64,000 nucleotides of DNA from Pedobacter sp. BS3. GTDB taxonomy: Bacteria > Bacteroidota > Bacteroidia > Sphingobacteriales > Sphingobacteriaceae. Every line of letters starts with the position of its first letter. The first letter of the stretch is position 1. A model generated the notes under the pieces. That model did not search any database. It was given only the letters and a program-made list of their open reading frames with translations, and was not told the DNA's origin. The stretch lies in assembly GCF_008274585.1 (NCBI RefSeq), contig NZ_VTRT01000006.1:62001-126000 (forward strand). The letters are read 5' to 3'. Below are positions 1 to 8,476 of this stretch, piece after piece. The translations under genes were made by a program, and so were the position numbers.

Positions 1-456
1 GGCAAGCGGCAGGGCGTACAAAAAGGGATGGGTGTGATCTGTGGCACGGGCGTGGTTGGAATTGTGCTGAATGTATCCGATAATTTCGCGTCGGTGCGTA
101 CCATTTTGCACAGCGAAACAAAGATCAGCGCCAGCATTGCCGGTACGGGAGCTTTTGGTTCCCTGGTGTGGGGCGATAATAATTATGACCCGCAAAAAGC
201 CGTTTTAGAAGATATCCCCAATCATATTACGGTAAAGCCCGGCGCTCAGATAGTAACGTCAGGATATTCGCTCTTCCCGGCGGGATTGCCCATTGGTAAA
301 GTGATAAAAACCGGTGTAATTGGCGGTAATAATTTCCTGAATATCGAAGTAAAGCTCAGTACCGATTTTGCTACGCTGGAGTACGTGTATGTGGTTAATA
401 ATTTATTTTCTACTGAACAGGCTCAGTTAGAAGAAAGCAATAAAAAAGATGAGTAG
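1..456 (+). CDS. mreC: Rod shape-determining protein MreC, C-terminal part (5' truncated by window)
   Basis: The frame is already open at base 1, so only the last 151 residues are present. MreC is a membrane-anchored periplasmic scaffold that links the MreB cytoskeleton to the lateral-wall synthases PBP2 and RodA. The visible part is the beta-rich MreC domain, with the typical run GTGVVGIVLNVSDNFASV, the GxLVWGD turn and the IVTSGYSLFPAGLPIGKV segment that precedes the last strands. It overlaps mreD by 8 bases and heads the cell-elongation operon mreC-mreD-mrdA-rodA. Identity is clear from both sequence and gene order; mreB should lie just upstream, outside the window. Confidence 0.95.
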   Translation, partial: GKRQGVQKGMGVICGTGVVGIVLNVSDNFASVRTILHSETKISASIAGTGAFGSLVWGDNNYDPQKAVLEDIPNHITVKPGAQIVTSGYSLFPAGLPIGKVIKTGVIGGNNFLNIEVKLSTDFATLEYVYVVNNLFSTEQAQLEESNKKDE

Positions 457-964
457 AGTTATTTTAGCTAACCTGGTACGATTCTTCCTGTTGGTGTTCA
501 TACAGGTTTTCCTGCTCAAAAATATCGGGTATTACAACCTTGCTACTCCGTTTATATACATCTTGTTTATTATGCGGCTGCCGTTTGATACGCCGAACTG
601 GCTGCTGTTTTTGCTGGCCTTTTGTACCGGGCTTACCGTCGACGCTTTTTACGATACAACCGGTATTAATGCGGCAGCCTGCTCTGTGCTGGCCTGGGTA
701 AGGGTAATGTTTATCAGCGTAACCGTTCAGCGTGACGGCTTTGACAATGAGCCGGAGCCCAGCCTGGGCATTATGGGTTTCCGCTGGTTTTTTCTTTACA
801 CCATCATATTAGCGCTTTTTCATCATATAACCTTATTTTTATTAGAAACATTTCATGTTGATGAAATACAATACACACTCATGCGTATTCTGTTTAGCTG
901 GTTGCTAACCGTGTTTTTAATAATGGTGTATGAATTTATATTTTATAAAAAGAAAGAGCGTTAA
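449..964 (+). CDS. mreD: Rod shape-determining protein MreD
   Basis: A 171-residue, very hydrophobic protein with about five membrane segments and few charged residues except at the ends, the usual size and build of MreD, the integral-membrane member of the elongasome. The start overlaps the 3' end of mreC by 8 bases and the stop lies 6 bases before mrdA, so the genes are co-transcribed and probably translationally coupled. MreD sequences are poorly conserved, so the call leans on position as well as topology. The motif NWLLFLLAFCTGLTVDAFYD in the middle is typical of Bacteroidota members. Confidence 0.9.
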   Translation: MSRVILANLVRFFLLVFIQVFLLKNIGYYNLATPFIYILFIMRLPFDTPNWLLFLLAFCTGLTVDAFYDTTGINAAACSVLAWVRVMFISVTVQRDGFDNEPEPSLGIMGFRWFFLYTIILALFHHITLFLLETFHVDEIQYTLMRILFSWLLTVFLIMVYEFIFYKKKER

Positions 965-970
965 CCGGAT

Positions 971-2908
971 ATGAATAGTTTTTTTGCCAGAAGATACGTT
1001 ATCCAGGGAATTTTCATAGCTGTTGCGTTGGTTTTGCTGGCCCGTTTATTCTATATCCAGGTAGTTGACGACCGCTACTATCTTTCTGCCGAAAATAACG
1101 TACTTCGCCGCTTAATAATTTACCCTGCCCGCGGGCCAATTGTTGACCGTCACGGTAAAATACTGGTACAGAACGAGCCGGTTTACGATATTATGGTAAT
1201 TCCGCGTGAAGTAAAACCCTTTGATACGCTGGAATTTTGCAACCTGTTAGGGATAGATAAAGCCGGCTTTGATAAGCGTTTCCATAAGGCGATGGTATAT
1301 TCGCCCTACCGGGCATCTATTTTTGAAAAGCAGCTTTCGGCACGGATGTATGCCCGTTTACAGGAAAAGCTGTTTGAGTTTCCCGGTTTTTTCGTGCAGA
1401 ACCGTACCGTACGTTCCTATCCCGATTCTACAGCCGCCCAGTTCTTAGGTTATATCGGCGAGGTTAACGATAAAATGATAGAAGAATCGGACGGGTATTA
1501 CAAAGCCGGCGATTACATCGGGATTTCGGGTGTGGAAAAATCGTACGAAGAAGTATTGCGGGGACGTCGTGGCGTTCAGAACCTGATGGTAGATGCATTC
1601 AATCGCCCGAAAGGGCATTTTGCCGATGGTAAATACGATACCCTGGCCATAGCCGGCGAAAAGCTCGTTTCATCGTTAGACATGCGCATACAGAAGCTGG
1701 GCGAAAAGCTGATGAAAAATAAAGTGGGCAGTATTGTGGCTATTGAGCCGTCCAGCGGAGAAATACTGGCATTTGTAAGCAGTCCTACTTATGACCCTAA
1801 CCTGATGGTTGGCCGGCAACGCGGTAATAACGTGGCCGCCATGTACAAAGATCCGTACAAACCATTCCTGATCAGGCCGATACAAGCCTATTATTCGCCG
1901 GGCTCATCGTTCAAGCCGGTTGATGCTTTGGTGGCCTTGCAGGAAAATTTAATTGCCCCCAATACCATATTTTACTGTCCCGGCGGATACCAGGCCGGTA
2001 ATCATTGGGTGCGTTGTGAGCACGTAGATGGCCCTACCGATCTCACGAAAGCGATACGCATGTCGTGCAATACGTATTTTTGTTACACGTTCGATAAGCT
2101 GATCAGCAAAAGCGGGCCCAAATATACTACGGTGTCATTCAATGATTGGCGGCAGCATATCGGCTTGTTTGGCTTTGGAAACCGGCTGCATATCGATTTA
2201 CCTAACGAGCGTCCCGGAAATGTGCCTACGCAAACACATTACGATAAGATCTTTGGTAAAAATCGCTGGCGCAGCAGCACCATTATCTCGCTGGCCATTG
2301 GGCAGGGTGAACTGCTGGCAACGCCTCTGCAACTGGCTAATATCGAATGTATCATAGCAAACCGGGGCTATTATTATACACCGCATCTCATCAAGGCTGT
2401 GGGTGAAAAGCAGGTGGTTAAGCCCGAGTTTAAGGTGCAGCACCGGGTTGGCGTTGACCCGAAATATTTTGAGCCCGTTATAGACGGCATGCAGCAGGTT
2501 GTTGAATATGGTACGGCCGCCGGAGCCCGCATTCCGGGTATTGTAATGTGCGGAAAAACCGGAACGGTACAAAATCCGCATGGTAAAAACCACTCGGTAT
2601 TTGTAGCTTTTGCGCCCCGCGAAAATCCCAAGATCGCCATAGCGGTAGTGGTGGAAAATGCAGGCTACGGTTCATCGTGGGCTGCGCCGATAGCCAGCTA
2701 CATGGTAGAAAAATATCTTACCGATTCTATCAGCCGGCCTAAGGCCCAGGTTGATTATATCATGAACGCCAACTTGCTGCCGGAACTTAATAAGCCCGCC
2801 AAAAAGGTGGTGCCCAAAACGGATTCGGTGAAAAAGGATTCGGCCGTATTGAAGCGTGCCGCGATAAGAAAAGAACAGTTGAACGCTAATAAATTGGCAG
2901 AACGATGA
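971..2908 (+). CDS. mrdA: Penicillin-binding protein 2 (elongation-specific transpeptidase)
   Basis: A 645-residue class B penicillin-binding protein that cross-links peptidoglycan during lateral growth, with RodA as partner glycosyltransferase. An N-terminal membrane anchor (about residues 10-30) is followed by the pedestal/dimerisation domain and the transpeptidase domain. The active-site motifs are all present: SSFK with the nucleophile Ser312 and Lys315, SCN at 365-367, and KTG at 529-531. The C-terminus ends in a basic, Lys/Ala-rich tail. It starts 6 bases after mreD and its TGA overlaps the rodA ATG in an ATGA junction, so PBP2 and RodA are translationally coupled. All residues needed for activity are there. 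Confidence 0.97.
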   Translation: MNSFFARRYVIQGIFIAVALVLLARLFYIQVVDDRYYLSAENNVLRRLIIYPARGPIVDRHGKILVQNEPVYDIMVIPREVKPFDTLEFCNLLGIDKAGFDKRFHKAMVYSPYRASIFEKQLSARMYARLQEKLFEFPGFFVQNRTVRSYPDSTAAQFLGYIGEVNDKMIEESDGYYKAGDYIGISGVEKSYEEVLRGRRGVQNLMVDAFNRPKGHFADGKYDTLAIAGEKLVSSLDMRIQKLGEKLMKNKVGSIVAIEPSSGEILAFVSSPTYDPNLMVGRQRGNNVAAMYKDPYKPFLIRPIQAYYSPGSSFKPVDALVALQENLIAPNTIFYCPGGYQAGNHWVRCEHVDGPTDLTKAIRMSCNTYFCYTFDKLISKSGPKYTTVSFNDWRQHIGLFGFGNRLHIDLPNERPGNVPTQTHYDKIFGKNRWRSSTIISLAIGQGELLATPLQLANIECIIANRGYYYTPHLIKAVGEKQVVKPEFKVQHRVGVDPKYFEPVIDGMQQVVEYGTAAGARIPGIVMCGKTGTVQNPHGKNHSVFVAFAPRENPKIAIAVVVENAGYGSSWAAPIASYMVEKYLTDSISRPKAQVDYIMNANLLPELNKPAKKVVPKTDSVKKDSAVLKRAAIRKEQLNANKLAER

Positions 2909-4164
2909 ACCAGAGAAGCCTGTTTTTCAATGTGGACTGGGTGACCATTTTTATTTACCTGGCGCTGTGTATCATTGGTTGGTTTAACATTCACGCCGCT
3001 GTGTTTGATGTTAACCACGAGAGTATCCTGGATATGAGCACTAACTACGGAAAGCAATTCGTATTTATTGTCTCGGGTGTTATTCTGGGCATTGTTATTT
3101 TGCTGCTGGATTCCAAGTTCTTCAGCGCTTTTTCGCCTGTATTTTATGGAATAACCGTTTTACTGCTGGTGCTGGTGCTGCTTATTGGTCGTAATGTAGG
3201 CGGAAACCAGGCCTGGATTCCTATTGGCAGCTTCAGGCTTCAGCCGTCAGAATTTGCCAAATTTTCTACCTGTTTGCTGCTGGCACGCTACCTGAGCGCA
3301 ACAACTACCAAGCTGCATGAGCTGCGAACTCAGCTTGCCTGTGCCGTTATTATACTGATACCCGTAGCCCTCATTATGCTGCAGCCTGATACCGGCTCGG
3401 CGATGACGTTTGTCTCGCTGGTATTTGTGCTGTACCGCGAGGGATTATCCGGTTATTTCCTGATTATCGGTGCTATTTTGATCACCCTGTTCGTACTGTC
3501 GTTATTGGTTAATAAATACCTGCTTATTGTAGGATTGGTAGCGATCTGCGGCCTGTTAATTTACCTGTTCAAGCGAAACAAGTCGCTTATTGCTACATTT
3601 TTAAGCGGATTGGTCATTTCGGTGGTTTTTGTATTTTCTGTTGATTTTGCGTATAACCATGTACTGAAATTGCACCAGCGTAATCGTATCGATGTGTTAC
3701 TGGGCAAGGTACACGACCCACGCGGACAGGGATACAACGTAAATCAGTCCAAAATAGCTATAGGTTCCGGGAGATTGTGGGGAAAGGGCTATCTGCAGGG
3801 AACGCAAACCAAGTACAATTTTGTGCCCGAACAAAGCACCGATTTTATTTTCTGCACCGTTGGCGAGGAGTGGGGCTTTGCCGGTAGCTTTGTGGTGGTT
3901 GGTTTATATGTTTTCCTGCTGCTGCGTATCATCTTCCTGGCCGAGCGGCAGCGATCGTCGTTTACCCGTATTTATGGGTATGGTGTGGCGTCCATTATCT
4001 TCTTTCACTTCATGATCAATATCGGCATGACCATCGGCCTGGTTCCGGTTATTGGTATTCCATTGCCGTTTATCAGCTATGGCGGTTCCTCGCTGTGGAG
4101 CTTTACCATCTTACTGTTTATCCTGCTACGCCTGGATGCTAACCGTATGGGGTTTGTGGGATGA
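2905..4164 (+). CDS. rodA: Rod shape-determining protein RodA (SEDS peptidoglycan glycosyltransferase)
   Basis: A 419-residue polytopic membrane protein of the SEDS family (RodA/FtsW/SpoVE), the glycan-chain polymerase paired with PBP2. Signature stretches are NQAWIPIGSFRLQPSEFAKF, PDTGSAMTF, the large extracytoplasmic loop with FVPEQSTDFIFCTVGEEWGF, and the C-terminal GIPLPFISYGGSS. Length is slightly above the usual 370-400 because of an extra hydrophobic stretch in the middle (about residues 190-250). The start overlaps the mrdA stop by 4 bases. It is the last gene of the operon; the next gene is 128 bases away, and I see no convincing terminator between them. Confidence 0.96.
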   Translation: MNQRSLFFNVDWVTIFIYLALCIIGWFNIHAAVFDVNHESILDMSTNYGKQFVFIVSGVILGIVILLLDSKFFSAFSPVFYGITVLLLVLVLLIGRNVGGNQAWIPIGSFRLQPSEFAKFSTCLLLARYLSATTTKLHELRTQLACAVIILIPVALIMLQPDTGSAMTFVSLVFVLYREGLSGYFLIIGAILITLFVLSLLVNKYLLIVGLVAICGLLIYLFKRNKSLIATFLSGLVISVVFVFSVDFAYNHVLKLHQRNRIDVLLGKVHDPRGQGYNVNQSKIAIGSGRLWGKGYLQGTQTKYNFVPEQSTDFIFCTVGEEWGFAGSFVVVGLYVFLLLRIIFLAERQRSSFTRIYGYGVASIIFFHFMINIGMTIGLVPVIGIPLPFISYGGSSLWSFTILLFILLRLDANRMGFVG

Positions 4165-4292
4165 TTTGTGTGGGTATTGCGAATATGGATTAAGCGAAGC
4201 GCTGGCTTTTAATTGAGACCTGCAATAGTGATATTTAGTGTAGCGTATTGCCCATATAATTCGTTACTTTATTAAACCAATTATTTTGAAGT

Positions 4293-5513
4293 ATGAAAAC
4301 GTTTTTAGTTGCTCTTGCTGTTTGTGTTGTTTTTGTTTCGTGCAAAAAGAGCAAAGAACCGTCGCCAGAGGGCAAGGATCTGGAGCTGACAGCCGCCGAA
4401 AAGCAAAATGTGAAAATTAATAACGAATTTACATTTAAGTTATTCGCTGATATTCTAAAAAACGAACCGGGAGATAAAAATCTCTTTACTTCGCCATTAA
4501 GTGCAGGTATTGTTCTCGGAATGACAAGTAACGGGAGTAATGGCACTACGTTAAACGCCATGCGTTCCACTTTAGGCTTTACCGATGTGGCAGAGCCTGA
4601 TATGAACAGTTATTACAAAAAGCTGTCTGCCGGCCTTCCGCTGGTAGATCCCAAAGTATCATTAGATATTGCTAATTCTGTCTGGTACCGTAAGGGATTT
4701 GAGGTTTTACCCGAATTTAAGAATACAAACGCTACCTATTATCAGGCTGCTATTGAGGCATTGGATTTTAGCAGCCCGTCAGCAAGAGAAACCATTAACT
4801 CCTGGGTTAAAGAAAAAACTAAGAATAAGATACCATCTATTATTGACAGCCCTATCCCGGGTGATGTTGTGATGTACCTGATCAATGCCATTTATTTTAA
4901 GGGACAATGGAAGTATCAGTTTGATAAAAGCAAAACTAAAAAAGCACCCTTTTATGTCGATGAAGATCATCCGGTTCAGGCCGATTTTATGACCACTGAT
5001 GCGGTTGTGAAAACCAGCACTATCGGCAATATCCGTACTGTGGAAATCCCTTATGGTAATGGCAAATTCAGTATGGTGATCCTGCAGTCATCGGGCAACA
5101 TTAACCTGGCTAACTTTGCCTCGGATTTAAGCTCATCAGTGTGGGATGAAGCTGTTATGAATGCACACGAAACCAAAACTACCGTAATATTGCCTAAGTT
5201 TAAATTTGATTATGAAAAAGTGCTGAATCCTGAGCTGGCACAATTGGGAATGGGAATAGCGTTTAATGATGGTGCTGATTTTGCCCGGATAAACCCGGTT
5301 ATTCAGCTAAAGATCAGTGTAGTGAAACAAAAGGCATTTGTAGAAGTAAATGAAGAGGGTACTGAAGCTGCTGCCGCTACATCTGTTGAGATAGTACCTA
5401 CATCGATGCCATCAGACCCAACAATAACTATCAACCGCCCTTTTCTCTTTGTTATAAAAGAAAATAATACCGGGTTGATACTTTTTATGGGTAAGGTGAA
5501 TAATCCTGTTTAA
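4293..5513 (+). CDS. Serpin family serine/cysteine protease inhibitor, lipoprotein
   Basis: A 406-residue serpin with a lipoprotein signal: a hydrophobic stretch followed by Cys17 in VVFVSC, so it is probably anchored to a membrane surface. The serpin fold is recognisable from NEFTFKLFADIL, SPLSAGIVLGMTSNGSNGTT, DVVMYLINAIYFKGQWKYQF and the C-terminal NRPFLFVIKENNTGLILFMG. The reactive-centre loop has the hinge sequence of inhibitory members, EEGTEAAAAT (residues 354-363), with small residues at P12-P9. Lined up without gaps against the alpha-1-antitrypsin loop as I recall it, Thr370-Ser371 would be P1-P1'. The gene stands alone. Serpins are sporadic in bacteria, and this one may protect against exported or environmental proteases. 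Confidence 0.93.
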   Translation: MKTFLVALAVCVVFVSCKKSKEPSPEGKDLELTAAEKQNVKINNEFTFKLFADILKNEPGDKNLFTSPLSAGIVLGMTSNGSNGTTLNAMRSTLGFTDVAEPDMNSYYKKLSAGLPLVDPKVSLDIANSVWYRKGFEVLPEFKNTNATYYQAAIEALDFSSPSARETINSWVKEKTKNKIPSIIDSPIPGDVVMYLINAIYFKGQWKYQFDKSKTKKAPFYVDEDHPVQADFMTTDAVVKTSTIGNIRTVEIPYGNGKFSMVILQSSGNINLANFASDLSSSVWDEAVMNAHETKTTVILPKFKFDYEKVLNPELAQLGMGIAFNDGADFARINPVIQLKISVVKQKAFVEVNEEGTEAAAATSVEIVPTSMPSDPTITINRPFLFVIKENNTGLILFMGKVNNPV

Positions 5514-5661
5514 AATTGTTGAGCAAAAAAGGTTGGGCAGGGTTTCGGTTTCATTTGGTGGCTTTGTAGCCGCTGTTGATACAGCTTAAAGTTCTCGTTT
5601 CTATTCCCTATTGAGGAAATAGGATTTCGAAACACATACTTTAGTGTAGTATGACGATCTG
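5514..5661. other. Convergent intergenic region with imperfect hairpin
   Basis: The gap between the convergent serpin and SDH-cassette genes holds an imperfect inverted repeat (outer arms GTTTC/GAAAC, inner arms CCTATT/AATAGG) at 5597-5633. It has no run of T on either side, so it is at best a weak terminator. Confidence 0.3.
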
Positions 5662-5862
5662 TTATTTGCGTTTATTAATCGAAGAATAATAAGTCTTTCC
5701 TATGGTATCAACCTGGGGGAGATTGTAAACAGGATCTTTAATTAAACCAGCCTTTTTCATATCATTTAAGAGTTTGTCAAATTCTTTCTGTTGTTGTGCA
5801 GTAGAAGGCTTAGACAATTCTTTTGAAATTACCTGGGTAAGTTTTTTGGCTAATAATTTCAT
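5662..5862 (-). CDS. Small hypothetical protein, third gene of SDH proteinase cassette
   Basis: A 66-residue, lysine-rich and probably soluble protein (MKLLAKKLTQVISKELSKP at the N-terminus) with two predicted helices and a short C-terminal tail. I do not recognise a family. It begins 9 bases after the stop of the SDH-type proteinase gene on the same strand, so it is almost certainly co-transcribed with it. The helical, charged first half contains QQQKEFDKLLNDMKKAGLI, which resembles a protein-interaction helix more than a catalytic domain. A role as partner, substrate or regulator of the proteinase is inference only. Confidence 0.7.
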   Translation of the reverse strand: MKLLAKKLTQVISKELSKPSTAQQQKEFDKLLNDMKKAGLIKDPVYNLPQVDTIGKTYYSSINKRK

Positions 5863-5871
5863 ACAACAATA

Positions 5872-6744
5872 TTAGATAAATTTTCTAGAATGTAAAAAAA
5901 CTTCTGAACCACTTCTGAGGATATATTGACAAATCAGGTCATTGTATTGTCTTATTAAAGGCTTTAATACAGCGTCATTAGAGTAGTCTTCTATTTCCAG
6001 TTTTAAGATATTTGTTAATGCAAAGATGCCTATTGAACGACCATGAGAATGCCATATCTTATTATTTCCTAAATCTCTTGCAATTTCAGTTGCTCTATCT
6101 TCCTTTTCTTGTTGGGTAACAGGTTGCCCAATTTTAGTTGGGTTTGTACGATGTCTATCCCAATTTTTGAACTTATATTTTACCAACCATTCTTTTAATA
6201 AAGCAATTGTTAGATCTCTTGCCTGCTCATGTCGCCTTAACATTGCCAGGTCTTGTTGGGTTAGCATAACTAGTTCTGCTTGCGATAAACTTCCTTTCAG
6301 TGACTTATCAATAAGTTCTTCTACTTTATCAAGATAACCTAATGCAGGAACCCAATTACTGCCATTATAAACCTGGGGGTCAATGGGCCCAAGCGACGAT
6401 GAATAATCCATGAAAATTTTGTCTCCGGACATGCAAAATATTGTTCCAGCAGAATATGCAGAATCAGGAACAATGAAATATACCTCCTTATAATGATGCC
6501 TGGTAATTTTGACCAGTTTCTCTACAGTCTCTGCACTTCCACCAGGAGTATTTAGAAAGATGCAAAGAGTTTCATTTTTTAAAGCATCCGATTTCAGATC
6601 TTCTATAAAGTCACGAAAAGGCTTCTCTAACGAGTCTGCTATTGGGCCATAATAAAAAATTACATCGGCATTAAAATGTTTTTCCAGTTTGTCTAACCTT
6701 TCGTTTAAAATATCATGTAAGGTTGAGTCGAAGATTGGTTTCAT
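5872..6744 (-). CDS. SDH/ClpP-crotonase-fold serine proteinase-like protein
   Basis: A 290-residue protein resembling the serine dehydrogenase proteinase family, a branch of the ClpP/SppA/crotonase superfamily. Conserved features in order: FLNTPGGSAETVEKLV (from about residue 63, the oxyanion-forming NTPGG at 65-69), IVPDSAYSAGTIF with the predicted nucleophile serine in SAGT (98-101), and SSLGPIDPQ (116-124). Unlike SppA it has no signal peptide or membrane anchor, so it should be cytoplasmic. The second half is helical, with a HEQARDLT segment. It lies 6 bases after a 27-codon gene and 9 bases before a 66-codon gene. Base composition is visibly more AT-rich than in its neighbours, suggesting accessory DNA. 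Confidence 0.85.
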   Translation of the reverse strand: MKPIFDSTLHDILNERLDKLEKHFNADVIFYYGPIADSLEKPFRDFIEDLKSDALKNETLCIFLNTPGGSAETVEKLVKITRHHYKEVYFIVPDSAYSAGTIFCMSGDKIFMDYSSSLGPIDPQVYNGSNWVPALGYLDKVEELIDKSLKGSLSQAELVMLTQQDLAMLRRHEQARDLTIALLKEWLVKYKFKNWDRHRTNPTKIGQPVTQQEKEDRATEIARDLGNNKIWHSHGRSIGIFALTNILKLEIEDYSNDAVLKPLIRQYNDLICQYILRSGSEVFLHSRKFI

Positions 6745-6750
6745 GGATTT

Positions 6751-6834
6751 TTATTGCGTAGTTTTAAGCGACTCCAGATCTTTTAAAAGAGCCAACGCCT
6801 TGTCATTTAACACATCAATTGTTAATGTTGTCAT
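6751..6834 (-). CDS. Tiny gene (27 residues), first gene of SDH proteinase cassette
   Basis: A short frame on the minus strand with ATG at 6834 and TAA at 6753-6751. It codes for a peptide beginning MTTLTIDVLNDKALALLKDL and ending SLKTTQ. The pattern, a short beta strand followed by an amphipathic helix, looks like the N-terminal part of small antitoxin-like proteins that are common in Bacteroidota. The stop is 6 bases upstream of the proteinase ATG, and a TATATTTG promoter element sits just ahead of its start. Protein-like composition and operon spacing support it; homology was not tested. Confidence 0.55.
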   Translation of the reverse strand: MTTLTIDVLNDKALALLKDLESLKTTQ

Positions 6835-6839
6835 ATTCA

Positions 6840-6847
6840 CAAATATA
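6840..6847 (-). promoter_or_regulatory. Bacteroidota -7 element (TATATTTG) of the SDH cassette
   Basis: A perfect match to TAnnTTTG ends 5 bases before the ATG at 6834. If the usual spacing holds, transcription would begin at or next to the start codon, giving a leaderless mRNA. No clear TTTG -33 element is seen at the expected distance. Confidence 0.45.
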
Positions 6848-6893
6848 CTAAATGTCACCCACAATACTTAGTGCCAATAGTGCTTAGCTAAGT

Positions 6894-8432
6894 CTATCCC
6901 GCCCAGCCTTCTCTATCCAAGCTGCGGTAATGTATGGCTTCGGCCAGGTGTTCGGTCTGGATGTTTTCGCTTCCGGCCAGATCGGCAATGGTACGGGCAA
7001 CTTTCAGGATACGGTCGTAAGCACGGGCCGATAACCCCAATTTTTCCATTGCTTTTTTCAATAATGCCTGCCCGGCCTCATTGATCTGGCAAACTTCGCG
7101 TACCATTTTTACACTCATTTGCGCATTACAGTATAGATCGGGTTTATGCTCAAAACGCTTGTCTTGTATTTCGCGGGCACGTGTTACCCGTTGCCGGATG
7201 TCGGCGCTTTTTTCGGCCACGCGGTCTGAGGCCAGCTCGTTAAAATCTACCGGTGTTACCTCCACATGCAGGTCAATACGATCTAACAACGGGCCGGATA
7301 TTTTGCCCAGGTATTTTTGTACTGCGCCGGGTGGACAGATGCATTCCTTTTCGGGATGGTTGTAAAAGCCGCAGGGACAGGGGTTCATGGAAGCCACCAG
7401 CATAAAGCTGGCGGGATAATCTACCGTAAAGCGTGCCCGTGAAATGGTGATACGCCGCTCTTCGAGCGGCTGGCGCATTACTTCAAGCACCGTCCGTTTA
7501 AATTCGGGCAGCTCATCCAAAAACAATACGCCGTTGTGTGATAACGAAATTTCACCGGGCTGCGGATTGGCGCCACCGCCAACCAAAGCCACGTCGCTTA
7601 CAGTATGGTGCGGCGAACGGAAAGGCCGTACAGTCATCAGCGAATCGCTGGCAGCAAGCTTACCGGCAACAGAATGTATTTTAGTGGTTTCTAAGGCTTC
7701 GTGCAGGTTTAGCGGCGGCAGAATGGTGGGCAACCGACGGGCAAGCATGGTTTTACCGGCGCCGGGCGGCCCGATCAGGATAACGTTATGCCCGCCGGCC
7801 GCGGCAATTTCAAGGGCCCGTTTGATATTTTCCTGGCCTTTTACATCCGAGAAATCGCTCTCGTAATTGTTGATGTTATTTAAAAATTCCTGCCGGGTAT
7901 CTACGATGGTTGTTTCAAGGGTGCGTGTGCCGTTCAGAAAATGGATAACATCGGCAATATTATCAATGCCGTACACTTCCAGATCGCTTACAATGGCAGC
8001 TTCGCGGGCATTGGCTTTTGGCAAAATAACTCCCTGAAATTTTTCTTTTCGTGCCTGAATGGCTATGGGCAGGGCGCCTTTTATGGGTTGCAGTCCGCCA
8101 TCCAGCGAAAGCTCGCCCATGATCAGGTATTGGTCTAATTTCCCGTCGCTGATCTGGCCGGAGGCTGCCAGAATACCGATGGCAATGGCCAGATCGTATG
8201 CCGAGCCTTCTTTGCGGATATCGGCTGGAGCCATGTTGACCACAATTTTTTGCCGGGGCATACGGTAGCCTGCGGCATGTATGGCACTTTCTACCCGCTG
8301 TAAACTTTCTTTTACGGCGTTATCGGGCAGGCCGACAATGTAATATTTTGTGCCGCCGCTAATGTTAACTTCTACGGTTATGGTTGTAGCTTCGATGCCG
8401 TAAACGGCGCTGCTATACGTTTTTACCAGCAT
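6894..8432 (-). CDS. YifB/ComM family Mg-chelatase-like AAA+ ATPase
   Basis: A 512-residue protein with three parts: an N-terminal Lon-protease-like/ChlI domain ([17 protein letters not shown]), a central AAA+ module with Walker [14 protein letters not shown] (about residues 216-228) and Walker [12 protein letters not shown], and a C-terminal Mg-chelatase domain ([18 protein letters not shown]). A cysteine cluster [20 protein letters not shown] between the ATPase and C-terminal domains is typical of the family. Characterised ComM drives branch migration during natural transformation; whether this strain is transformable cannot be seen. It follows a lipoprotein gene by 44 bases on the same strand, and they may be co-transcribed. 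Confidence 0.95.
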   Translation of the reverse strand: MLVKTYSSAVYGIEATTITVEVNISGGTKYYIVGLPDNAVKESLQRVESAIHAAGYRMPRQKIVVNMAPADIRKEGSAYDLAIAIGILAASGQISDGKLDQYLIMGELSLDGGLQPIKGALPIAIQARKEKFQGVILPKANAREAAIVSDLEVYGIDNIADVIHFLNGTRTLETTIVDTRQEFLNNINNYESDFSDVKGQENIKRALEIAAAGGHNVILIGPPGAGKTMLARRLPTILPPLNLHEALETTKIHSVAGKLAASDSLMTVRPFRSPHHTVSDVALVGGGANPQPGEISLSHNGVLFLDELPEFKRTVLEVMRQPLEERRITISRARFTVDYPASFMLVASMNPCPCGFYNHPEKECICPPGAVQKYLGKISGPLLDRIDLHVEVTPVDFNELASDRVAEKSADIRQRVTRAREIQDKRFEHKPDLYCNAQMSVKMVREVCQINEAGQALLKKAMEKLGLSARAYDRILKVARTIADLAGSENIQTEHLAEAIHYRSLDREGWAG

Positions 8433-8476
8433 AGCATAAAAATACTAAGGTGGTACAGCATTTACAAATGGAAGTG

